NCBI GenBank assembly: GCA_016720545.1
Contig: JADKKK010000010.1
Location: 62,001-126,000 of the forward strand
DNA length: 64,000 bases
Reading direction: 5' to 3'
Source of the DNA: Myxococcales bacterium
Lineage (GTDB): Bacteria; Myxococcota_A; Polyangia; Polyangiales; Polyangiaceae
Shown here: piece after piece, positions 28,963 to 37,930 of the stretch
How the letters are laid out: each line of letters begins with the position of its first letter
Numbering within the stretch: position 1 is the first letter of the stretch
The notes under the pieces: generated by a model
What the model saw: the letters and a program-made list of their open reading frames with translations, nothing else
The model's database searches: none
What the model was told of the DNA's origin: nothing
Position numbers and translations under genes: made by a program

Positions 28963-29310
28963 TCAGCGCGTGCACTGATCGATCTCCTTCACGCTCTTCG
29001 CGCCCTGCACGCACCTCAGCATGCGGTCGGTGATGCGACGGCCCACGCAGCCTTTCAGCACGCCATCCATCTCGGCCCGCACCCGCTGCTTCTCTTTCTC
29101 GAGGTCCGGGGGCGGGGTCAGCATGCCGGCGACCTGCAGCTCGACGTTCCGGTCGACCATGAGCCGACACTCCGCCTCCGTGGCGGGGTGGCCGCACGCC
29201 GCCAGGAGCGCGGCGAAGACCGGGGCGGCGAGCCTCGCGCCGGGGGCGCGGGGGATCGAGGGCCGGAGCGGCGTCTGCCAGGGGCGCGTCGGGCCGGGGC
29301 GGGCGAGCAT
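28963..29310 (-). CDS. Small cysteine-containing lipoprotein
   Basis: 115 residues. A hydrophobic stretch with ALLAAC provides the lipobox, then a ~65-residue helical domain with four cysteines (ECRL, KGCV, LRCV, DQCTR), probably two disulfides. The pattern of two helices joined by disulfides recurs in other small lipoproteins in this window. Function unknown. Confidence 0.7.
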   Translation of the reverse strand: MLARPGPTRPWQTPLRPSIPRAPGARLAAPVFAALLAACGHPATEAECRLMVDRNVELQVAGMLTPPPDLEKEKQRVRAEMDGVLKGCVGRRITDRMLRCVQGAKSVKEIDQCTR

Positions 29311-29442
29311 GCCCTACTGATATCCCCTCGGCGCCGAAGAGGGGAGCCGGTGCCGGTCGCTCCCGCGGGCCAATGTGCGAAGCTCGAGAAAATAGCTTGA
29401 AATCGTGGCACTAATTTAGGTGAATGCTACACTCGTTCCTGG

Positions 29443-30168
29443 ATGTTGCCTCGCGCCACTCCGGAAGACTGTCTGAGGCTCGCCATGGCGGCGCGCACCC
29501 CGCGCTCGCGAGGCTTGTACGCTCGGCGGGGCCTCGCCGCCCGCAGCCGCCTCGACCGCACCACCCACGCGATGCTGCTGCGGCAGCTGTATTTGGCTCA
29601 TTTCGAGGTCGAGCGGTTCGAGCTCGCGCTCGAGGTCGCGAAGCAGGCGCTCGAGCTCGAGGTGCTCCCCGACGTGCTCGCCCAAGACGCGGCGCGGGCG
29701 GCCCTCGCGGCCGGCCTCCTCGACGAGGGGCTCGTGCACCTGCGGCGCGCCGCCCGGAGCGGGCCCGCCGCCCGCCGGCCCTTTCACCAGTGGACCCTCG
29801 GCAGCGCGCTGTTTCTCGCGGGTCGATACCGCGAGGCCACCGCGGCCTTCGAGCGCGCAGCGCGCTGGGGCACGACCGACAAGCCGCTCTTCCGCGCGCA
29901 CCTCGCGCTGGCGAGGCTCTCGGCGGGCGAGCCTCAGCCCAACCTCACGCAGACCTTCAGCGAGCTCGTCGCCGCGCCGTGTGGCCAGGGTTATGGCCGC
30001 TTCGTGCTCGGGCAGCTCGCGTACGCGATGGGCGACTGGACCGAGGCCCGCCGCTACCTCGAGGCCTTCCTCAAGCGCAGCGAGGGGGGGCGGCCGAGCC
30101 TCGCCATCGCGCTCCGTGGGGAGCTCGAGGTCGCCCGGAGCACGCTCGCGAAGATGCGCGCGAACTGA
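29443..30168 (+). CDS. TPR-like helical-repeat protein, cytoplasmic
   Basis: 241 residues without a signal peptide. Repeated 34-residue helix pairs are seen, such as YLAHFEVERFELALEVAKQALEL and LGSALFLAGRYREATAAFERAARW, which fit tetratricopeptide repeats. An ATG start near an AT-rich patch (29395-29430) is used. It may serve as a protein-interaction adaptor. No partner is evident from neighbours. Confidence 0.75.
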   Translation: MLPRATPEDCLRLAMAARTPRSRGLYARRGLAARSRLDRTTHAMLLRQLYLAHFEVERFELALEVAKQALELEVLPDVLAQDAARAALAAGLLDEGLVHLRRAARSGPAARRPFHQWTLGSALFLAGRYREATAAFERAARWGTTDKPLFRAHLALARLSAGEPQPNLTQTFSELVAAPCGQGYGRFVLGQLAYAMGDWTEARRYLEAFLKRSEGGRPSLAIALRGELEVARSTLAKMRAN

Positions 30169-30186
30169 GCGCGAACGGACGCGCGG

Positions 30187-30531
30187 CTACTTCTTCTTCG
30201 CGGTCGTCGTGCGCGCCGCCCGGCCCGAGAGTCGCTGCTTGCCGTCCGCGATGGTGGGCTTGTCGACTCCCCACACCCGATCGCCCCCCGCCTTGCACAC
30301 CTCGTCCTTGAGGGTGCGGAGGCAGTCTTCCGCCGAGACCTCGAGATCGCACCGCGCGCTCACCGTGCCGATGTTCTCGCTCTGCACGCGCGGCGCGTCG
30401 CTGGAGACCTGCACGGCGCAGCCCTCTTCGCGCGGATTAAACCCGGGCGCCTTTCCGCCGCCGCCGCCGCAGGCGGTCGTGCCGGCAACGAGCCAGGCGA
30501 AGAGGCGCGCGGGGCGAGGGGAGAGAGCCAT
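30187..30531 (-). CDS. Small lipoprotein, possibly DUF4156/RcsF-like
   Basis: 114 residues from ATG 30531. Signal LFAWLVAGTTAC then a Gly-rich linker. The domain has cysteines at EGCAVQV, ARCDLEV, EDCLRTL and EVCKAGG with GDRVWGV. The spacing of the Cys and GxxVWG resembles DUF4156/RcsF-type outer-membrane lipoproteins, a weak resemblance only. It ends in a Lys-rich tail. Confidence 0.65.
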   Translation of the reverse strand: MALSPRPARLFAWLVAGTTACGGGGGKAPGFNPREEGCAVQVSSDAPRVQSENIGTVSARCDLEVSAEDCLRTLKDEVCKAGGDRVWGVDKPTIADGKQRLSGRAARTTTAKKK

Positions 30532-30552
30532 CCGGCGAAACCTACACCACCC

Positions 30553-30597
30553 CGCCGCGCCGCGCCGCGCCGCGAAACGCGAAACGCGAAACGCGCC
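30553..30597. repeat. Two short tandem repeats, GCCGC and GCGAAAC
   Basis: An intergenic run of GCCGC-type units passes into about three copies of the heptamer GCGAAAC between divergent genes. It is too short for array elements and holds no reading frame. Confidence 0.75.
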
Positions 30598-30650
30598 CGT
30601 TCGGGGCTGCAGAGTGGCCATCGCCCGGCGACGCGCTACGCTCGCCGGTC

Positions 30651-32600
30651 ATGCGTCTCCCCCGCCAGTCCTCGCCGCGCGCCTGGCGCGCCGCCCTCGT
30701 CGCGTCGCTCGCGTCGCTCGCGCCCGCGCTCGCGGCATGCGCCGCCACCCCCACGACCGAGCCCGCGCCGAGCCCGCCGCCGGAGGCGCCCGCGATCTGC
30801 AAGCCGCCCGCCGCGCTCCCCGAGGGTGGGCACTTCGTCGACGTCACGGCCGAGGTGGGCCTCACCGGCGTGACCGGCGGCCGGGTGACCACGGCCGATC
30901 TCGACGGCGACGGTCTGCCCGACCTCGTGGTGCACAACTTCGGCGGCAAGCGCGAGGGCATCGTCAAGGTGCTCATGAACCGCGGCGGGAAGTTCGTCGA
31001 CGAGACCGCGAAGAGCGGTTTTCTCGACTCGCGCGAGGCCTCCGGCTCGGGCCGCCTTGGCCACCTCACGGTGTTCGGCGACGTCGACAACGACGGCGAT
31101 CTCGACGCCTTCGAGGGCGTGTACCTCGACGGCAAGGAAGACGCCGCGGCCAAGGGCGACCGCAACGAGGTGCGGCTGAACGACGGCAAGGGGCACTTCA
31201 CCTTCGCCGAAGCCGGGCCCATGCAGGACGCTCGACTCCCCACGACATCGGCCGCCTTCCTCGACGCCGACCGCGACGGGAAGCTCGACGTGTTCCTGGG
31301 CACCTTCTACGCGAGCGGCATCCAGGGTGCGGGCAACTTTCTCTACAAGGGCGCCGGCGACGGCTCGTTCACCGACGAGGCCGAGTCGTCTGGCGTGCTG
31401 CGGCCGAAGCCCGCGGCCGGCGGCGATCAGGACGCCTTCCTCGCCGGCAAGACACGGCGCGCCACGTACGGCGTCACCGCGTGCGACGTCGACGGCGACG
31501 GCGACACCGACCTCATGGTGAGCGCGTACGGGCGCCAGTGGAATGAGCTCTGGAAGAACGATGGGAATGGCAAGTTCGTCGAGGTCGGCGAGGGCACGCC
31601 GTTCGCGGCGGACGACACCGTGACGTTCAACGACAACGAGTTCTATCGTTGCTACTGCTCGACGAACTCGGGGAAGTGCCCGAGCGACGTGCCCTCCCCC
31701 AGGGTGGGCTGCACCAACGGCGCGTGGAGCCCCGGGTTCGACGACCAGCCCGCGCGCAACGGCGGCAACACCTTCAGCACCGTCTGCGCCGATCTGGACG
31801 GCGACGGCGCCCTCGACGCCTTCCACGCCGAGATCAAGCACTGGCATATTGGGCAGTCCTCGGATTCGTCGCAGATGCTCCGCAACGACGGGACTGGAAA
31901 GTTCGTCCGCGTCCCGAACGAGGTCTCGGGCCTGGGGCGCAAGCACACCATCTCCGACTGGAACGAGGGCGACATCGTCGCCGCCGCGTTCGACTACGAC
32001 GCCGACGGGCGGAACGACGTGTTCGTCGGCTCCTCCGACTACCCCGAGACCTACGGGCTCCTCTTCCACCAGGAGCCGGACAAGAAATTCCGCGAGCTGG
32101 CGCGCGACGTGGGGATCGACCACTACCACGCGGTCGGCGTCTCGGCGGCCGACATCGACGGCGACGGGGACCTCGATCTCATCGTCGCGACCAGCGTCGC
32201 GCGGTGCAGCGGCGACCTCAAGTGCCCGAGCACCCCGGCGATCAAAATCTATCGCAACCAGGTTGGCCACAAGCGAAACCTGGTGCGCGTGAAGCTCGTC
32301 GGCGGCGGCGCCGGCAAGAGCAACCGCGCAGGCATCGGCGCGCGGGTCACCGTGAAGACCGCCGCAGGCAGCCAGGTGCAGGAGGTCTCCGGTGGGTATG
32401 GCCACTTCGGCCTCCAGCACGACAGCGTGCTCACCTTCGGCCTCGGCGACGCGTGCGCCATCACGGAGATCACGGTCCGCTGGCCGAATGGCGAGCGCAC
32501 CACGCAGACCCTCACGCGTGGCCTCAAGGCCAACACCCTGCTCGAGATCAGCGAGGGGGCCGACGCGGTCGTCTCCAAGCCGCTGGCCGAGGGGCGCTGA
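30651..32600 (+). CDS. FG-GAP/VCBS repeat lipoprotein with UnbV-ASPIC domain
   Basis: 649 residues, lipobox LAAC. At least six calcium-binding-like FG-GAP/VCBS motifs are visible, e.g. TADLDGDGLPDLVVHNF, FGDVDNDGDLDAFEG, CDVDGDGDTDLMVSAYG, and ADIDGDGDLDLIVATS, which should form a beta-propeller. The C-terminus is an ASPIC/UnbV domain (RAGIGARVTVKTAAG, ITVRWPNGE). Such proteins are surface adhesins or recognition factors. An internal cysteine-rich insertion (YRCYCSTNSGKCPSD) is unusual. Confidence 0.9.
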   Translation: MRLPRQSSPRAWRAALVASLASLAPALAACAATPTTEPAPSPPPEAPAICKPPAALPEGGHFVDVTAEVGLTGVTGGRVTTADLDGDGLPDLVVHNFGGKREGIVKVLMNRGGKFVDETAKSGFLDSREASGSGRLGHLTVFGDVDNDGDLDAFEGVYLDGKEDAAAKGDRNEVRLNDGKGHFTFAEAGPMQDARLPTTSAAFLDADRDGKLDVFLGTFYASGIQGAGNFLYKGAGDGSFTDEAESSGVLRPKPAAGGDQDAFLAGKTRRATYGVTACDVDGDGDTDLMVSAYGRQWNELWKNDGNGKFVEVGEGTPFAADDTVTFNDNEFYRCYCSTNSGKCPSDVPSPRVGCTNGAWSPGFDDQPARNGGNTFSTVCADLDGDGALDAFHAEIKHWHIGQSSDSSQMLRNDGTGKFVRVPNEVSGLGRKHTISDWNEGDIVAAAFDYDADGRNDVFVGSSDYPETYGLLFHQEPDKKFRELARDVGIDHYHAVGVSAADIDGDGDLDLIVATSVARCSGDLKCPSTPAIKIYRNQVGHKRNLVRVKLVGGGAGKSNRAGIGARVTVKTAAGSQVQEVSGGYGHFGLQHDSVLTFGLGDACAITEITVRWPNGERTTQTLTRGLKANTLLEISEGADAVVSKPLAEGR

Positions 32601-32715
32601 CTCGGCACCGACTCACCCCCGCAGGTCGATCGACCGCGGGGCCGTAGGGCGGGGCGTCTCGCGCCACGTCTTTCATGCGCTCGCGCTCTGCGGGGCGTCG
32701 GTGTAGAAGGCGGCC

Positions 32716-33969
32716 GTGGCTCTCCTGGTTCAGAAGTTCGGTGGCACGTCGGTCGGCTCGGTCGAGCGAATCCAGAACGTGGCGCGCCGCTGCCTCGCGG
32801 CCCAGCGCGCGGGCAACCGCGTCGTGGTCATCGTGAGCGCGATGAGCGGCGAGACCAACCGGCTGCTCGGCCTCGCCCACCAGATAACCCAGGTGCCCGA
32901 GGCTCGTGAGATGGACGCGATCGCGGCGACCGGCGAGCAGGTCACCGCGGGGCTCACGGCGCTCGCCATCTGCGCCGAGGGCGGCCGCGCCCGCTCGCTC
33001 CTCGGGCATCAGGTGCGCGTGCTCACCGACGCGGCCTTCACCAAGGCGCGCATCAAGTCCATCGATCACTCGAGGATCACGGCGGCGCTCGCGGACGGCG
33101 AGATCGCGGTCGTCGCGGGCTTCCAGGGGGTCGACGCCGAGGGCAACATCACGACCCTCGGGCGCGGCGGGTCCGACACCTCGGCGGTGGCGATCGCGGC
33201 CGCCATAGGCGCCGACGCCTGCGAGATCTTCACCGACGTCGACGGCGTGTACACGACCGACCCCAACATGTGCCCATCGGCCCGGAAGATCGGCCGAATC
33301 TCGTACGAGGAGATGCTCGAGCTCGCGTCGCTCGGCGCCAAGGTGCTCCAGATTCGGAGCGTGGAGATCGCGATGAAGTACGGCGTGCCTGTCCACGTTC
33401 GCAGCTCGTTCTCGGAGGCCCCCGGCACCTGGGTGACGCGCGAGGACAAGTCGCTCGAGGAGGTGGTCGTCGCGGGCGTCGCCTACGACAAGAACGACGC
33501 CCGAGTGCACCTCGTGGGCGTCGCCGATCGCCCCGGCGTCGTCGCCGAGGTGTTCGCCGCGCTGGCCGAGGCGAACGTTGGCGTCGACATGATCATCCAG
33601 AGCGCCCCGAACACCGCGAGCGACGGCGCGCGCGCCGACGTGACCTTCACGGTCTCCAAGACCGAGCTCGCGCGCGCCAAGCCGATCATCGACGCGGTGG
33701 CGCAGCACGTGGGGGCCAGCGCGGTCCGCTACGACGAGGACATCGTCAAGGTGAGCATCGTGGGGCTCGGCATGCGCTCGCACGCGGGGGTCGCCGCGAA
33801 GATGTTCCAGCTCCTCGCGGGCTGCGGAATCAACATTCAAGCCATCACGACCAGCGAGATCAAGATCTCCTGCATCGTGCATGCAAAGTACACAGAGCTC
33901 GCCGTCCGCACACTGCACGACGGCTTCGGCCTCCACGAGGCGCCCGCGCCCGCCTCCCCGCAAGAGTGA
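32716..33969 (+). CDS. lysC: Aspartate kinase
   Basis: 417 residues from GTG 32716. The N-terminal KFGGTSVGSVERIQ is the invariant ATP-binding motif, followed by TGEQVTAGL, GGSDTSAVAIAAA and FTDVDGVYTTDP of the aspartokinase fold. Two C-terminal ACT domains (VGVADRPGVVAEVFAALA and VGLGMRSHAGVAAKMFQLL) supply feedback control by Lys and/or Thr. It phosphorylates aspartate at the start of Lys/Met/Thr and diaminopimelate synthesis. Stand-alone, with no asd or thr genes beside it. Confidence 0.97.
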   Translation: MALLVQKFGGTSVGSVERIQNVARRCLAAQRAGNRVVVIVSAMSGETNRLLGLAHQITQVPEAREMDAIAATGEQVTAGLTALAICAEGGRARSLLGHQVRVLTDAAFTKARIKSIDHSRITAALADGEIAVVAGFQGVDAEGNITTLGRGGSDTSAVAIAAAIGADACEIFTDVDGVYTTDPNMCPSARKIGRISYEEMLELASLGAKVLQIRSVEIAMKYGVPVHVRSSFSEAPGTWVTREDKSLEEVVVAGVAYDKNDARVHLVGVADRPGVVAEVFAALAEANVGVDMIIQSAPNTASDGARADVTFTVSKTELARAKPIIDAVAQHVGASAVRYDEDIVKVSIVGLGMRSHAGVAAKMFQLLAGCGINIQAITTSEIKISCIVHAKYTELAVRTLHDGFGLHEAPAPASPQE

Positions 33970-34064
33970 CATGGGTCAAGTGCGTCTCGGAGAGCGCGCC
34001 TCGGACGGTCTTGCGGTGGCGTGCGGACGACGCTAGACTCCGCGCCAGAGGGATGGAGATGACC

Positions 34065-34409
34065 ATGGCAGCAGCACGATTGAGCCTCTTCGCCGCGGGC
34101 CTGCTGGGCCTCACGCTCATCGCGTGCACCTCCGAGTTCACCGACTACTGCGACAAGAAGGTCGCGTGTCGCGCAGAGAACGACAAAGATCGCAACGCGT
34201 GCGTGGCCGACCGCGAGGGCGACAAGGCGGAGGCCGCCGCCTACGGATGCCAAGACGCCTACAAGGCGTACTCCGAGTGCCTCGACACGAGCACGACCTG
34301 CCAGAGCGGCAGCTTCACGTCGGGCAGCGCGTGCAGCGCGGCGTCCAAGGTGTTGAGCCTCTGCGAGTGCCAGGCGGGCTATCGCGGGGCCCAGAACAAG
34401 TGCAACTGA
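34065..34409 (+). CDS. Ten-cysteine lipoprotein, first of a tandem pair
   Basis: 114 residues. Three in-frame ATGs (34053, 34059, 34065) are possible; 34065 has GGAG six bases upstream. Signal with lipobox LIAC. The mature part has ten cysteines (TDYC, VAC, NAC, YGC, SEC, TTC, SAC, SLCEC, NKC) and ends CQAGYRGAQNKCN. Every cysteine aligns with the next gene, so the two arose by tandem duplication. Likely a disulfide-rich helical surface domain; function unknown. Confidence 0.8.
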   Translation: MAAARLSLFAAGLLGLTLIACTSEFTDYCDKKVACRAENDKDRNACVADREGDKAEAAAYGCQDAYKAYSECLDTSTTCQSGSFTSGSACSAASKVLSLCECQAGYRGAQNKCN

Positions 34410-34480
34410 AGGCGCGCGCCGTGACGCCGGAAGCGCCCACCACCGCCGAAGCACTGAGATTGCGATTGCGAGGGAAACAC

Positions 34481-34927
34481 ATGACGACGGTCCGATCGAC
34501 GTGGCTCGGTGGGGTGCTGGCGCTGGTCGCGCTGGCCGGGCTCGGTGCGCTCCCGGCGTGCTCCTCTTCTTTCACTGACTTCTGCGACAAGGCGCAGGGC
34601 TGTATTGGCGGCAACGACAAGGACCGCGCCGCCTGCGTGGCCCAGGTCGACGAGCAGAAGAACGAGGCCTCGGCCTACGGCTGCAGCACCGAGTTCGACG
34701 CCATGGCCGACTGTCAGGTGGCCAACTCTACTTGCCAGTCCGGCAAGTTCTCCAGCGGCACCGCGTGCAAGGCGCAGTCGGAGGCGCTGAGCCTCTGCCA
34801 GTGCCAGGCGAGCTCCCGAGGGGCCAAAGGGCAGTGCGGCTCCACGACCACGACCGTCCCCACCACGACCACCACGACTTCGGCGACGGGCACGCCCCCG
34901 CCGGTCCCGACCGGAACGTCGAAGTAG
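34481..34927 (+). CDS. Ten-cysteine lipoprotein, second of a tandem pair
   Basis: 148 residues from ATG 34481, AGGGA just upstream. Lipobox LPAC. The cysteine pattern copies the upstream neighbour (TDFC, QGC, AAC, YGC, ADC, STC, TAC, SLCQC, GQC), with EFDAMADCQVANSTCQSG replacing the equivalent stretch. It differs by a Thr/Pro-rich C-terminal tail (TTTTVPTTTTTTSATG) that may span the wall or surface layer. Paralogue of the previous gene. Confidence 0.82.
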   Translation: MTTVRSTWLGGVLALVALAGLGALPACSSSFTDFCDKAQGCIGGNDKDRAACVAQVDEQKNEASAYGCSTEFDAMADCQVANSTCQSGKFSSGTACKAQSEALSLCQCQASSRGAKGQCGSTTTTVPTTTTTTSATGTPPPVPTGTSK

Positions 34928-35226
34928 TCGCTCCGCCCGCATACCGGGCGCGCCGGTCGCCTCGGGTGAGTAGCGCCTCGGGCTAGTCCCCTGGCAGCGT
35001 GATCTCCCTTCCAGAAGTCGCGCGGCTCGGCCTTTCGCCACAAGGGAGCGAGGGGGTGTCCCGTATTCGGCGGCGGTGGCAGGATACCCATGTTCGAGGG
35101 TCGGCGTTCTCGCGCGGTCACCCCCGAAACCACTGTCCCCTGAGCGCAAAGCGCCGCCTCCACCGCGCGGAACGACGTCCGAGGACGGGCCCGCCCGGAC
35201 TTCTGATACGAACCACGACTCGGGGA
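34928..35226. other. 299-bp intergenic region, no gene seen
   Basis: Between convergent genes. It contains a GC-rich inverted repeat near 35185-35205 with no U-tract on either strand and no reading frame with a credible start. I see nothing further in it. Confidence 0.6.
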
Positions 35227-35850
35227 CTAGTAGCCCCACACGTACTCGGCGCGCAGCTGCGCGACCGTGTACGTGGGGTAGGTAGAGAGCTCCGTCGCGA
35301 TGAAGTGCTGTCGGAAGGCGAGGCCCACGGCGAAGCGTCGGCCTAGCTGGTAGTCGAGGCCGGCCGCGATGGCCACACCGGCCGCGCCCACGTTGCCCTC
35401 GAGCGTACCGCCGCTCAGCAGATAGCCCTGCCCGAGCACTCCGAAATAGGGCACCCAGCGGAGCACGTCGAGCACGTAGCCGACGCCCACGCCCAGGTGG
35501 TCGACCCGGGCCGGGAACGTGCTCGGCGTGTCGGGCGTGTCGCGCTCCTGGTTGGCGGCGACCACGTGGCTGCCGCCCTCGGCGAGGAAATTGAACTGGT
35601 CGGTGAGCCCGTACGCGTAGTGGATGGACAGGCCCGCGCCCACGCTCGCGGTCGACTTGTTGTCCACCTTGAGCACGGCGAGCCCGGGCGAGAGGCCGAG
35701 GTGATGCTGCTTCTCGAACGCCCGCGCGTCGCCGGAGGCGAGGGTGATTGTGCAGGCCGCCGCGAGGGTCAGCGCGACGCGCGCGGCGACTCCCCGCACG
35801 CGCGGGGCGCGCGGGGCGCGCGGGGCGAGGAGACCTGGGCCGGGCTTCAC
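35227..35850 (-). CDS. Outer-membrane beta-barrel-like protein
   Basis: 207 residues from GTG 35850. The n-region contains an APRAPRAPR tract coded by a 9-bp tandem repeat, then a signal ending DARA. The mature region is a series of alternating strands ending with an aromatic (YVWGY) typical of OMP C-termini, e.g. GLSIHYAYGLTDQFNFLAEGG, GVGVGYVLDVLRWVPYFGVL and GLDYQLGRRFAVGLAFRQHF. It follows the intact triple-DsbA gene by 20 bases on the same strand, so co-transcription is likely. Confidence 0.78.
   Translation of the reverse strand: MKPGPGLLAPRAPRAPRVRGVAARVALTLAAACTITLASGDARAFEKQHHLGLSPGLAVLKVDNKSTASVGAGLSIHYAYGLTDQFNFLAEGGSHVVAANQERDTPDTPSTFPARVDHLGVGVGYVLDVLRWVPYFGVLGQGYLLSGGTLEGNVGAAGVAIAAGLDYQLGRRFAVGLAFRQHFIATELSTYPTYTVAQLRAEYVWGY
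35801..35827. repeat. Three copies of CGCGGGGCG
   Basis: A perfect 9-bp tandem repeat inside the beta-barrel gene, encoding APR units just before the signal helix; copy number could vary without breaking the frame. Confidence 0.85.
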
Positions 35851-35870
35851 GTTCGCTCGAATAGCACGGC

Positions 35871-37859
35871 TCACGGCTTCCCGGAGAGCGCGGCCTGCAC
35901 GACCCGCCGAAAGCGCCTGTAGGGCTGCGCGCCGGAGAGGTACACCCCGTTCACCAAGAAGGCCGGCGTGCCGGAGATGCCCGCCGCGCTCGCCGCGGCC
36001 TTGTCGCGCTGGATAGCTGCGAGATGCACGTGACCGTCGAGGGCCGCCGCGAACTTGGTCGGATCGAGCCCCACGGTGCGGGCGTACCCGTCGAGCGCGT
36101 CGCGCTTCAGGCCGTCGGGCTGACCCTGGCCGTCGAAGATGAGCTTCTGCATCTTGAAGAACCCCGCGTTGCCCTTCTGCTTCTTCGCCTCGAGGGCGGC
36201 CTCCGCGGCGAGCTCGGCGTCGGCGTGCATCGCGAGCGGCAGATTGCGCCACTCGACGCGCACCTTCCCTGGGAACGCCTTCAGCACCTCGTCGAGCGTC
36301 GGCTCCACCCGCCGGCAGAAGGGGCACTGGAGGTCCGAGAACTCGAGGATGGTGACCTTCGCTCCGGCCGCGCCGCGGAACGGCGCCTGCGGATCGCTAG
36401 CCACGGTCTTCTTCACGACCGGAGGAGTGGTGAGCTGCGCGCTCTTCTGCAGCTCTGCGTACACACCCGAGGCGGGGGTGCCCGCGCGGACCTGGGCCTC
36501 GGCGCGGGCGAGCTCGACGTCGATGATCTCCTTGAACTTCTCGAGGGGCTGCGCGCCCACGAGCCGTCGCCCGTTGATGAAGAAGTGCGGCGTGCCCGAC
36601 GCGTTCACGTCGTCGCCGGCGTCCATGTCGGCCTCGATCGCCGCCAGGTGGCTCTTCTGCGCGAGCGCCCTCGAGACGCGCCCCGTGTCGAGCTTCGCCT
36701 GCCGCGCGAGCGCCAGGAGCCCCGCCTCTTCGAGGTTCGTCTGGTCGGCGTAGAGCCGCCCGTGCATGTCCCAGAACGCCGCGTCACCCCGCTGGGCGCG
36801 CGCCTCGCGCGCGAGGATCGCGGCGGGCACCGCGCGCGAGTGGAAGGGCAGCGGCATGTCTTTCCACACCAACCGCACCTTGTCGCCGTAGTGCCGGCGC
36901 ACCTCCGTGAGGGTGGGCTCGACGCGCTTGCAGTAGGGGCACTGGAAGTCGGAGAACTCCACGATCGTGACGAGCGCCGTCTGCGGACCCAGCGATGGGC
37001 TGTTGCCGACGGGCACCTTGTAAACCGTGAGGTCGGGCGGCGGTTCGGCCTCCGGCTCTTCCCTCTTCGGCGGCGTGAAGCCCGTCTTGGTCGCTGCAAC
37101 ATACACGGAACGGCGGGGAGTCCCCTCGGCGACGAGCGCCTTCGCGCGCGCGAGCTCCGTGTCGATGACCTCCTTGAACTTCTCGAGCGGCTGGGCTCCG
37201 CCGAGGGCGACGCCGTTGATGAAGAACGCCGGAGTGCCGTTCACCCCGAGCCGCTGGCCGACGTCCAGGTCGCGGTCGACCGTGGCCGCCCAGCGGTGGT
37301 CGCGCAGCCCGTCGTCGATCGCGTCGCCGCTCACGCCCGCGCCCTCTGCGAAGTGGCGAGGCGACGCGGCGGTCAGGCCGCCCGCGCGTCCGAGGGCAGC
37401 GAACGCCTCGCGCTGGTAGCGGAAGAACGCCGGAGAGCCGCCAAGCTCGAGCACGCCCACGCCCGCCTCGGCCAGCGGCCGCGCGAACGGGTGGAACGGC
37501 AGGGGGTAGTGCCGCCAGACGATGCGGAGTTGGTCGGGCGTGTAGGCCTCGCGGAGCGCGTCGACCGTGCTGGCCGCGCGTCCGCAGAACGGGCACTGGA
37601 GGTCGGAGAACTCCACGAGCGTCACGAGGGCGTCGCGGTTGCCGTCGGTGGGATCGGTCGCGAAGACCGGCACCGCCGCGTCGCGCTCGGAGTCGTCGGC
37701 GGGCGCCCGAGGCTCGGTCCCGGTCGCGACGGCGACCTCCGCGACGGGCTTCGTCTGGAGGGTCACGTCGGCCACGGGCACCGCGCGCCGTCCGCACGCC
37801 CCCGTCGCCGATACGAGCAGCAGTCCTAGCGCGATCGCGCGAGTCGTTCGTGAAATCAT
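35871..37859 (-). CDS. Lipoprotein with three tandem DsbA-like domains
   Basis: 662 residues. Lipobox SATGAC places the lipid Cys at residue 22. Three successive DsbA/Thioredoxin_4-type domains are each complete, with active sites CPFC (89-92), CPYC (307-310) and CPFC (512-515). Each has the cis-Pro/signature loop: NGTPAFFING, SGTPHFFINGRR, SGTPAFLVNGVY, each followed by GAQPL or GAQPY. Single-domain relatives oxidise or isomerise disulfides in the periplasm. Three active sites in a single lipid-anchored chain would give a local cluster of thiol oxidoreductases. A terminator hairpin lies directly upstream of the start (37868-37901), so expression by read-through or a promoter inside that region must be considered. 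Confidence 0.9.
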   Translation of the reverse strand: MISRTTRAIALGLLLVSATGACGRRAVPVADVTLQTKPVAEVAVATGTEPRAPADDSERDAAVPVFATDPTDGNRDALVTLVEFSDLQCPFCGRAASTVDALREAYTPDQLRIVWRHYPLPFHPFARPLAEAGVGVLELGGSPAFFRYQREAFAALGRAGGLTAASPRHFAEGAGVSGDAIDDGLRDHRWAATVDRDLDVGQRLGVNGTPAFFINGVALGGAQPLEKFKEVIDTELARAKALVAEGTPRRSVYVAATKTGFTPPKREEPEAEPPPDLTVYKVPVGNSPSLGPQTALVTIVEFSDFQCPYCKRVEPTLTEVRRHYGDKVRLVWKDMPLPFHSRAVPAAILAREARAQRGDAAFWDMHGRLYADQTNLEEAGLLALARQAKLDTGRVSRALAQKSHLAAIEADMDAGDDVNASGTPHFFINGRRLVGAQPLEKFKEIIDVELARAEAQVRAGTPASGVYAELQKSAQLTTPPVVKKTVASDPQAPFRGAAGAKVTILEFSDLQCPFCRRVEPTLDEVLKAFPGKVRVEWRNLPLAMHADAELAAEAALEAKKQKGNAGFFKMQKLIFDGQGQPDGLKRDALDGYARTVGLDPTKFAAALDGHVHLAAIQRDKAAASAAGISGTPAFLVNGVYLSGAQPYRRFRRVVQAALSGKP

Positions 37860-37867
37860 GCTTCTAC

Positions 37868-37901
37868 AAAAAGCAAAACGCCCCCGGGGTGCGGGGGCGT
37901 T
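37868..37901 (-). terminator. Intrinsic terminator between the two multi-DsbA genes
   Basis: On the minus strand AACGCCCCC, a 7-nt loop and GGGGGCGTT form a 9-bp perfect stem, followed by TTTTGCTTTTTG. It follows the stop of the broken paralogue by ~30 bases and its U-tract reaches within nine bases of the downstream ATG. Confidence 0.85.
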
Positions 37902-37930
37902 CTGGCGTGTCCGCGTGGCGGACGTGGCGT

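Noticed and set aside
30553..30597. CRISPR-like short repeats
   Set aside because: The units are 5-7 bp with no spacers of constant size; simple microsatellites.
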